From: Roseobacter sp. | GTDB taxonomy: Bacteria > Pseudomonadota > Alphaproteobacteria > Rhodobacterales > Rhodobacteraceae | Length of the DNA: 12,024 nt | Direction of reading: 5' to 3' | Assembly: GCA_024636425.1 (NCBI GenBank) | Contig: JAGXHB010000195.1 | Coordinates: 1-12,024 of the forward strand | Shown: piece after piece, positions 7,059-12,024 of the stretch | How the letters are laid out: every line of letters begins with the position of its first letter | Position numbering within the stretch: the stretch's first letter is position 1 | The notes under the pieces: model-generated | Databases searched by the model: none | Told to the model about the DNA's origin: nothing | Seen by the model: the letters and a program-made list of their open reading frames with translations, nothing else | Made by a program: the position numbers and the translations under genes

Positions 7059-7087
7059 GGGGCGCGGCGGTCGGGCCGCCGCGCCCC
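7059..7087 (-). other. Very stable hairpin between the binding-protein gene and livF
   Basis: GGGGCGCGGCGG (7059-7070) and CCGCCGCGCCCC (7076-7087) form a perfect 12-bp GC-only stem with a 5-base loop. In the operon's direction it starts 15 bases after the binding-protein stop and ends about 30 bases before livF. No T-run follows on this strand. The TCTTTT run lies on the other side (7088-7093), so the element looks like a proper terminator only in the + direction, where no gene is known. In the operon it more likely blocks 3' exonucleases or partly attenuates transcription, as known for hairpins after periplasmic binding-protein genes. Confidence 0.7.
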
Positions 7088-7102
7088 TCTTTTCAGTGTC
7101 GC

Positions 7103-8389
7103 TTAGCAGCCAGGTGTGATGCCTGCTTCAGCGGCGTAGGCGGCTGCGTCTTCCTCGATCAGCGGGGCAAGCACTTCTTCGTCAGCTTCGACGTAGTCGG
7201 TGATCAGGTTCCAGCTGTCTGCGGCGGCATCCCACTGCGCCACGGCAACAAGGCCGTTGCCGCCGTGGTTCTCGCAGGAGACTTTGAACTCGGGGCCGAA
7301 GTTGGGCAAACCGAGGTCAGCCATCTTGGCTTCCGTGATCTCGAGCGCTTCCATACCGTCGCGCATCTGCGCCGGCGTCAAAGCCTTGGTGTCGTGGATG
7401 CCTTGCGCGGTTTTCGCCGCTTCAGCTGCCAGCATCGCCGCATAGAGACCGCGGTTGTAGAGCGCTGTGCCGATCTGGTCGCCCGCACCGGCAGCCTTGC
7501 CCGCATCAACAACAAACTTCTGGATGTCGTCGAACACGGGGAAATCGCTGCCCACATTGTGGAACGTCAACGCCTTGTAGCCATCGGCCGCGTCGCCGGC
7601 AGGGCGCACATCGTTTTCGGAACCCGACCACCAGATGCCGATGAACTGATCCATCGGATAACGGATGTTGGCGGCTTCCTGCACGGCAACCTGGTTCATC
7701 ACACCCCAGCCGTACATGATCACATTGTCCGGCTTTTCACGGCGGATTTGCAGCCACTGGGATTTCTGCTCCTGACCGGGGTGATCAATCGGCAGCAGCG
7801 ACAGCTCGAAGCCGTGCTTCTTGGACAGCTCTTCCAAGGTGCGGATCGGTTCCTTGCCATAGGCAGAGTTGTGATAGACCAACGCGATTTTCTTGCCTTC
7901 GAGGCTGCCGCCGTTCACGTCCAGCAGATGCTTGATCGCGACCGAGGCACCGTCCCAATAGTTCGCGGGATAGTTGAAGATGTTGTTGAAAACCGCGCCA
8001 TCCTTGGCAGAGGTCCGGCCATACCCCATGGAGTGCATCGGGATGCCGTCCGCCTCTACCTTGGGGATCAGCTGATAGGTGATACCGGTCGACAGGGGTT
8101 GATAGACAAGGCTGCCTTCACCCTTTGTGCTTTCATAGCATTCCACACCTTTTTCGGTGTTATAGCCGGTTTCGCATTCGATCATGCGGATCGGCTCGCC
8201 TCCGATGCCGCCGTCACGCTCGTTCAGCAGCGTGAAGTAGTCGGCATAGCCATCCGCGAACGGGATCCCGTTGGCGGCATAAGGGCCGGTGCGATAGCTG
8301 AGCGATGGAAAGACCAGCTCCGCCATTGCGGGGCCTGCTGCCAAAGCTGCGCCAAGCGCCAGTGTGGACAGTTTCAGTTTCTTGTTCAT
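7103..8389 (-). CDS. Periplasmic substrate-binding protein of the Liv-type transporter
   Basis: A 428-residue type I periplasmic binding protein (Leu/Ile/Val-binding, LivJ/LivK-like superfamily) that would set the substrate range of the importer. Residues 1-23 are a clear Sec signal peptide (MNKKLKLS start, cleavage after AMA). The mature part opens with LVFPSLSYRTGPYA and has GGEPIRMIECETGYN around 63-77, the usual second strand of this fold. Cysteines at 72, 84, 372 and the last residue, 428, could make two disulfides. There is no lipobox, so it should be soluble. The ATG at 8389 is chosen over an in-frame upstream extension to 8530 because AGGGAGGA lies just before it and the signal peptide begins there; the longer form would overlap livM. 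The ligand cannot be read from the sequence. The neighbouring ligases suggest a carboxylic acid rather than an amino acid. Confidence 0.93.
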   Translation of the reverse strand: MNKKLKLSTLALGAALAAGPAMAELVFPSLSYRTGPYAANGIPFADGYADYFTLLNERDGGIGGEPIRMIECETGYNTEKGVECYESTKGEGSLVYQPLSTGITYQLIPKVEADGIPMHSMGYGRTSAKDGAVFNNIFNYPANYWDGASVAIKHLLDVNGGSLEGKKIALVYHNSAYGKEPIRTLEELSKKHGFELSLLPIDHPGQEQKSQWLQIRREKPDNVIMYGWGVMNQVAVQEAANIRYPMDQFIGIWWSGSENDVRPAGDAADGYKALTFHNVGSDFPVFDDIQKFVVDAGKAAGAGDQIGTALYNRGLYAAMLAAEAAKTAQGIHDTKALTPAQMRDGMEALEITEAKMADLGLPNFGPEFKVSCENHGGNGLVAVAQWDAAADSWNLITDYVEADEEVLAPLIEEDAAAYAAEAGITPGC

Positions 8390-8422
8390 CGGTGTTTCCT
8401 CCCTTGGATGTATCCGATCTTG

Positions 8423-8468
8423 CCGGGTTGTCCCGGTCGTCTTCTTCGACAAGGCGTGCGCCGCCTTG
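8423..8468 (-). other. Two small hairpins between livM and the binding-protein gene
   Basis: CAAGGCG (8450-8456) pairs with CGCCTTG (8462-8468) over a 5-base loop. CCGGG (8423-8427) pairs with CCCGG (8432-8436) over 4 bases. Both lie in the 92-base gap after livM. They may be an mRNA processing or stabilising site that lets the binding protein be made in excess. No convincing promoter was seen in this gap. Confidence 0.3.
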
Positions 8469-8481
8469 CCTTGCGCCACCC

Positions 8482-9558
8482 CTAGTGCGGAAATGGCCAC
8501 AATCTCAGTTTTTCCTTGGCCACGCGCCACAGCTGCGCCAGCCCGTGCGGTTCCGCGATCAGGAACACGATGATCAGACCGCCCACAATGACAAGCTGCA
8601 GATGCGCCACGATGTCGGTCGGCCAGCCCAGCCAGTCCACACCGACGATTTTCAGCGCGACCGGCAGCAGCACCAGAAACGCGGCCCCCGCAAAGCTGCC
8701 AAAGATCGACCCCAAACCGCCGATGATGATCATGAAGAGCACAAGGAACGACTTCTGAATGCCGAACACCTCACCGACCTCGACCGCACCCAGATAGATC
8801 GAAAAGAACAAGGCCCCCGAGATGCCGATGAAGAACGACGATACTGCAAAGGCCGTCAGCTTGGCGCGCAGCGGGTTCACCCCGATGATCTCGGCGGCGA
8901 TGTCCATGTCACGGATCGCCATCCATTTGCGCCCCACCGACCCGCGGGTCAGGTTGCGCGCGACATAGGCGCTGAAGATCACGAACATCAGACAGAAAAG
9001 ATAGGTCGCCCAAGCCTGCGTATTGGCACCGGTGATATTAAAGCCAAGGAACGTGCGTTCCGGCGCGCTGATCTGGCCCGATGCGGAATAGTTGTAAAAC
9101 CATGGCACCCGGTTGAACAGCCACACCAGAAAGAACTGCGCGGCAAGTGTCGCCACCGCCAGATAGAACCCCTTGATCCGCAGCGAAGGCAGCCCGAAAA
9201 GCACGCCGACTGCCGCCGTAATCACCCCGGCGATCAGAACATGTATCAGCATGCTCACATCCGGAAAGCTCGTCATCAGCTTGTAGCAGGCATAGGCTCC
9301 GACGGCCATGAAACCGCCCGTGCCAAGGCTGACCTGCCCGCAATAGCCCACCAGAATGTTCAACCCGATCGCCGCGATGGCGTAGATCAGGAAAGGCAGG
9401 AACAGCGAGTTGACCCAATAGTCGTTGACCATGAACGGCACGACAAAGATCGCCAGGAACAGGACAAGATAATACCGGTACCGGTCAAACTTGATCGGAA
9501 AGGTCTGGCTGTCTTCTGCATATGAGGTGCTGAAATCCCCTGCTTCACGGTAGAACAT
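8482..9558 (-). CDS. livM: Liv-type ABC transporter permease (LivM family)
   Basis: A 358-residue inner-membrane permease that pairs with LivH to form the translocation channel. It has a roughly 27-residue polar N-terminus, then many hydrophobic segments, about ten helices as in LivM proteins. The family signature GLNILVGYCGQVSLGTGG lies at 65-82 (typical LivM: GLNLLLGYAGQLSLGH). RIKGFYLAVATLA follows at 128-140. The cytoplasmic ATPase-contact loop, AIRDMDIAAEIIGVNPLRAK, lies at 214-233. The C-terminus ends in AEPHGLAQLW plus a short basic tail, also usual. The ATG at 9558 has a GGGAG ribosome binding site 8-9 bases upstream. It follows livH by 75 bases, a gap that holds a short hairpin. Confidence 0.95.
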   Translation of the reverse strand: MFYREAGDFSTSYAEDSQTFPIKFDRYRYYLVLFLAIFVVPFMVNDYWVNSLFLPFLIYAIAAIGLNILVGYCGQVSLGTGGFMAVGAYACYKLMTSFPDVSMLIHVLIAGVITAAVGVLFGLPSLRIKGFYLAVATLAAQFFLVWLFNRVPWFYNYSASGQISAPERTFLGFNITGANTQAWATYLFCLMFVIFSAYVARNLTRGSVGRKWMAIRDMDIAAEIIGVNPLRAKLTAFAVSSFFIGISGALFFSIYLGAVEVGEVFGIQKSFLVLFMIIIGGLGSIFGSFAGAAFLVLLPVALKIVGVDWLGWPTDIVAHLQLVIVGGLIIVFLIAEPHGLAQLWRVAKEKLRLWPFPH

Positions 9559-9599
9559 CAGACGTCTCCCTCATTCCAAATGGTCCAAAATCCCGGGGT

Positions 9600-9616
9600 G
9601 TGGGGCAGAGCCCCAC
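9600..9616 (-). repeat. Short GC palindrome in the livH-livM gap
   Basis: GTGGGGC (9600-9606) and GCCCCAC (9610-9616) form a 7-bp hairpin with a 3-base loop, placed 17 bases after the livH stop. On the minus strand it reads GTGGGGCTCTGCCCCAC, then a CCCCGGGATTTTGG segment. From memory, this looks like a class of palindrome (GGGGCTCTGCCCC followed by a ..GG.ATTTTTGG.. motif) dispersed between genes in Roseobacter-group genomes. Whether it is repeated in this genome cannot be told from one copy. Confidence 0.4.
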
Positions 9617-9633
9617 TCGACTGATCCACACAT

Positions 9634-10623
9634 TCACACCCTCTCAATGATCTTCTCCCCGAACAGGCCCTGCGGGCGGAACACCAGGAAAATGAGCGCG
9701 AGCATATAGGCAAACCAGTTCTCCGTCGCACCGCCAAGGAAGGGCGCGCCGATCAGGAATTCGAACAGCTTTTCACCGACACCGATGATAAGCCCCCCGA
9801 CAATCGCGCCGGGGATCGAGGTAAACCCGCCCAGCATCAAAACCGGCAGCGCCTTGAGCGCGATCAGCGACAGAGAGAACTGCACGCCTGATTTCGTGCC
9901 CCACATGATACCCGCGACCAGGGCCACGAACCCCGCCAGCGACCACACGAGGATCCAGATGAAGTTCAGCGAAACGCCTACAGACAACGCTGCCTGATGG
10001 TCATCGGCCACGGCGCGCATGGCGCGGCCCTGTTTGGTGTATTGCGCGAACAGGACCAGCCCGACCACCAGCAGCGCGGCAATGATGCTGGCGACAATAT
10101 CAAGGTTGTCGATGAAAAAGCCGTAGCCAAGCGCGTTGAAGGTTGTCTCGTCAATCCACATGTTCAGACCCTGCGGCAACCCGACGTCGATGGACTTGAT
10201 GTCAGACCCCCACATCAGATCTCCGACGCCTTCAAGGAAATAGGCCAGACCGATGGTTGCCATGAAAAGGATGATGGGCTCTTGCCCGACCAGATGGCGG
10301 AACACCAGACGCTGCACTGCATAGGCCAGCCCGATCATCACCACCATCGTCAGCAGGATCGCCACGAACGCGGGAACGTTCCAGCCAAAGTGGTGAACAT
10401 CTGTGCCGAAGATCGCGTTGATCAGGTGGCTGAAGGGCACCTGACCGTCGACGATCCCCGCAAGGGTCAGCGCGGCAAAAAGCGCCATGACACCTTGGGC
10501 GTAGTTGAAGATCCCCGAAGCCTTGTAGATCAGCACGAACCCCAGTGCGACCAGCGCATAAAGCACACCCGCCATCAGACCGTTCAGAAAAACCTCGATT
10601 GTAAAGGCCAGTTGCTCAGGCAT
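9634..10623 (-). CDS. livH: Liv-type ABC transporter permease (LivH family)
   Basis: A 329-residue inner-membrane permease that forms the importer channel together with LivM. The N-terminal family signature is clear: NGLMAGVLYALVALGFVLIY at 14-33, followed by GIFNYAQG at 37-44 (typical LivH: GLTLIYGVLRVINFAHG). The cytoplasmic ATPase-contact loop is YTKQGRAMRAVADD, followed by AALSVGV. The C-terminal half carries the glycine-rich LMLGGFTSIPGAIVGGLIIG and ends LVFRPQGLFGEKIIERV, the standard LivH ending. It is slightly longer than E. coli LivH (about 308) because of the polar loop HLINAIFGTDVHHFGW after the second membrane region. The ATG at 10623 has GGAGGG 6 bases upstream, and the gene starts 47 bases after livG. 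Confidence 0.95.
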   Translation of the reverse strand: MPEQLAFTIEVFLNGLMAGVLYALVALGFVLIYKASGIFNYAQGVMALFAALTLAGIVDGQVPFSHLINAIFGTDVHHFGWNVPAFVAILLTMVVMIGLAYAVQRLVFRHLVGQEPIILFMATIGLAYFLEGVGDLMWGSDIKSIDVGLPQGLNMWIDETTFNALGYGFFIDNLDIVASIIAALLVVGLVLFAQYTKQGRAMRAVADDHQAALSVGVSLNFIWILVWSLAGFVALVAGIMWGTKSGVQFSLSLIALKALPVLMLGGFTSIPGAIVGGLIIGVGEKLFEFLIGAPFLGGATENWFAYMLALIFLVFRPQGLFGEKIIERV

Positions 10624-10670
10624 GATGAACCCTCCGACGTGCAGAAATGTGGCGTTGATCAGTGCGGTAA

Positions 10671-11489
10671 TCAGTCATGGGCGATCCCCAGATAGGCGTC
10701 GATGACGTCTTGATTGTTGCGCACCTCGTGCGGGGTGCCATCGCCGATCTTCTTGCCGTAATCCATCACGACCACCCGGTCGCTCAGGTCCATGACCACG
10801 CCCATGTCGTGTTCGATCAGCGCAATCGTGGTCCCGAACTCGTCATTCACATCCAGGATAAAGCGGCTCATGTCCTCTTTCTCTTCGACGTTCATGCCGG
10901 CCATGGGCTCATCCAGCAGCAGGATTGAAGGCTCCGCCGCCAAGGCGCGCGCCAGTTCGACCCGCTTTTTCAGACCATAGGAAAGCCGGGAGACGGGTGT
11001 CTTGCGGATCGCCTGAATCTCCAGAAAGTCGATGATCTTTTCCGCGACCTCGCGATTTTCGGTCTCTTCGCGCTCGGCTTTGCCCTTCCAGATCGACTGC
11101 CAGAACATGCTGGTTTCCATATGCGTCAGCCGGCCCGTCATGACATTGTCCAGAACGCTCATCCCTTCGAACAGAGCGATGTTCTGGAAGGTCCGCGCAA
11201 TGCCCTGCTGTGCCACCTGGAAAGGTTTCATCGCGGGGCGGCGCGCGCCCTTGTACCAGACTTCGCCTTCCTGTGGGACGTAGAACCCGCTGATCACGTT
11301 CAGCATCGACGATTTGCCCGCTCCATTTGGCCCGATGATAGCACGGATCTCACCCTGCCGGATGTCGAACGAAATGTTCTTGATCGCCTCTACACCTCCG
11401 AAGCGGAGGGTGATGTTCTTCATCTCCATCACAACGGGGCCGATCTGGCGCCCGTCTGCGGTGACGTATCCGTCTGCCTGATCCTTCAT
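10671..11489 (-). CDS. livG: Liv-type ABC transporter ATPase (LivG family)
   Basis: A 272-residue cytoplasmic ATPase, partner of LivF. Walker A is GPNGAGKSS (53-61), the Q-loop is RTFQNI with Gln102, the signature is LSYGLKKR (169-176), the LSYG form being normal for LivG, and Walker B is ILLLDEP (189-195) with Glu194. The H-loop is EHDM with His227. The insert MFWQSIWKGKAEREETENRE (128-147) between the Q-loop and the signature is typical of LivG. The C-terminus DVIDAYLG is the family's usual end. The ATG at 11489 is chosen because AAGGAGG lies 7 bases upstream; the frame stays open to 11540, but that start has no such site. It follows the acyl-CoA synthetase-like gene by 70 bases. Confidence 0.95.
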   Translation of the reverse strand: MKDQADGYVTADGRQIGPVVMEMKNITLRFGGVEAIKNISFDIRQGEIRAIIGPNGAGKSSMLNVISGFYVPQEGEVWYKGARRPAMKPFQVAQQGIARTFQNIALFEGMSVLDNVMTGRLTHMETSMFWQSIWKGKAEREETENREVAEKIIDFLEIQAIRKTPVSRLSYGLKKRVELARALAAEPSILLLDEPMAGMNVEEKEDMSRFILDVNDEFGTTIALIEHDMGVVMDLSDRVVVMDYGKKIGDGTPHEVRNNQDVIDAYLGIAHD

Positions 11490-11559
11490 GCGACGGCCTC
11501 CTTCCGAATGATCCTGAAATTCACGGCGCGCCGCGCGCACCCCGAAACGACGACGCGGG

Positions 11560-12024
11560 TCATTCCGCTGCCATCTTGCGGGTGTCCGCGAAAACCCTGG
11601 CTTCGCGGATTTCCAGCGTGGCCGCGATCGACCCCTTGCGACCGTCCTCGTAGGTCACTTCCGTCACCGTGCTGATCGACGATGATCCGTCGTAAAGGGC
11701 GGCGATGATGTCAGCGAATTTCTCACCAATGACCTTGCGGCGCACTTTGCGGGTGCGGGTCAGCTCGCCATCGTCGGCATCCAGTTCCTTGTGCAAGACG
11801 ACAAAGCGGTGGACCTGACAGCCCGACAGCATCTCGTCTTCCGCGATAGAGGCGTTGACCTCCTCCACATGGGTCTGGATCGTGTCCATCACCTGCGGAT
11901 GCCGCGCCAACTCTTGATAGGACGCGTAACCGATATTGTTGCGCTCGGCCCAGTTGCCCACCGCCGTCAGGTCGATGTTGATGAAGGCAGTGCATTCCGT
12001 GCGCTTGTTGCCAAAGACCACGAC
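11560..12024 (-). CDS. Long-chain acyl-CoA synthetase-like AMP-binding protein, C-terminal part (cut by window edge)
   Basis: The last 154 residues of a larger adenylate-forming enzyme; the start lies beyond the right edge, and the first visible codon (GTC) is internal. Such enzymes couple a fatty or related acid to coenzyme A through an acyl-AMP intermediate. The visible part is the small C-terminal domain of the long-chain (FAA1-like) branch. LTRTRKVRRKVI near 88-99 of the fragment carries the catalytic A10 lysine and basic block (typical form LTPTLKVRR). VVVFGNKRTECTAFINID at the edge resembles the segment after the hinge, and NIGYASYQELARHPQV follows. A tail of about 40 residues with YEDGRKGSIAATLEI lies beyond the usual end. 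It is the first visible gene of the Liv operon and could supply the CoA-activation step for the imported acid. Substrate chain length is unknown. Confidence 0.85.
   Translation of the reverse strand, partial: VVVFGNKRTECTAFINIDLTAVGNWAERNNIGYASYQELARHPQVMDTIQTHVEEVNASIAEDEMLSGCQVHRFVVLHKELDADDGELTRTRKVRRKVIGEKFADIIAALYDGSSSISTVTEVTYEDGRKGSIAATLEIREARVFADTRKMAAE

Noticed and set aside
4758..7106. A 782-codon open frame on the + strand opposite the PaaK-like gene and livF
   Set aside because: It runs antisense across two well-recognised genes and the gap between them. Its product is rich in Arg, His and Gly with no recognisable family, as expected of the reverse strand of GC-rich coding DNA.
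8390..8530. A longer N-terminus for the substrate-binding protein
   Set aside because: It would overlap the end of livM and bury the signal peptide. The ATG at 8389 has a strong ribosome binding site directly upstream.
7265..9525. Two overlapping 406-codon open frames on the + strand opposite the binding-protein gene and livM
   Set aside because: Both mirror strongly supported minus-strand genes, overlap each other, have low-complexity charged products and no family motifs.
9997..10695. A 232-codon open frame on the + strand opposite livH
   Set aside because: It is antisense to a certain LivH gene, and its composition is His/Gln/Asp-rich, as expected when hydrophobic codons are read in reverse.

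Overview
The window looks like chromosomal DNA of an alphaproteobacterium, most likely a member of the Roseobacter group (Rhodobacterales). This is inferred from the moderately high GC content, dense gene packing, the gene families present and the layout of the transporter operon. No rRNA, tRNA, CRISPR array, insertion sequence or phage gene was seen. Nearly all of the sequence is explained by ten complete genes and one truncated gene.

Left part (1-3100, + strand): a YghU-type glutathione-dependent oxidoreductase ends in a GC-rich hairpin. It is followed by a periplasmic ferric-iron binding protein (FbpA/FutA type) with its own terminator hairpin, and then by a YghX-type dienelactone hydrolase family protein. 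The hydrolase runs convergently into a two-domain ferric-iron ABC permease (FbpB type, - strand, 3115 to about 4803). The iron binding protein and permease probably work together, but they lie on opposite strands and no matching ATPase gene is present here.

Right part (4911-12024, all - strand, read from right to left): an operon for a branched-chain-amino-acid-type (LivFGHM) ABC importer, flanked by two acyl-CoA-ligase-type genes. The order is the C-terminal end of a long-chain acyl-CoA synthetase-like enzyme (cut by the window edge), livG ATPase, livH permease, livM permease, periplasmic binding protein, livF ATPase, and a PaaK-like AMP-binding protein. The flanking ligases suggest that the imported substrate is a carboxylic acid (aromatic, fatty or similar) that is activated to a CoA thioester inside the cell, rather than an amino acid. 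The substrate cannot be named from the sequence. Short GC-rich hairpins sit in several of the intergenic gaps. The strongest is a perfect 12-bp stem just after the binding-protein gene, where it could protect the upstream mRNA and lower livF expression.

I did not find a clearly new biological system. The points most worth following up are the ligase-flanked Liv importer, the altered nucleotide-binding and C-terminal motifs of the PaaK-like protein, the split iron transporter, and the YghU/YghX neighbourhood.
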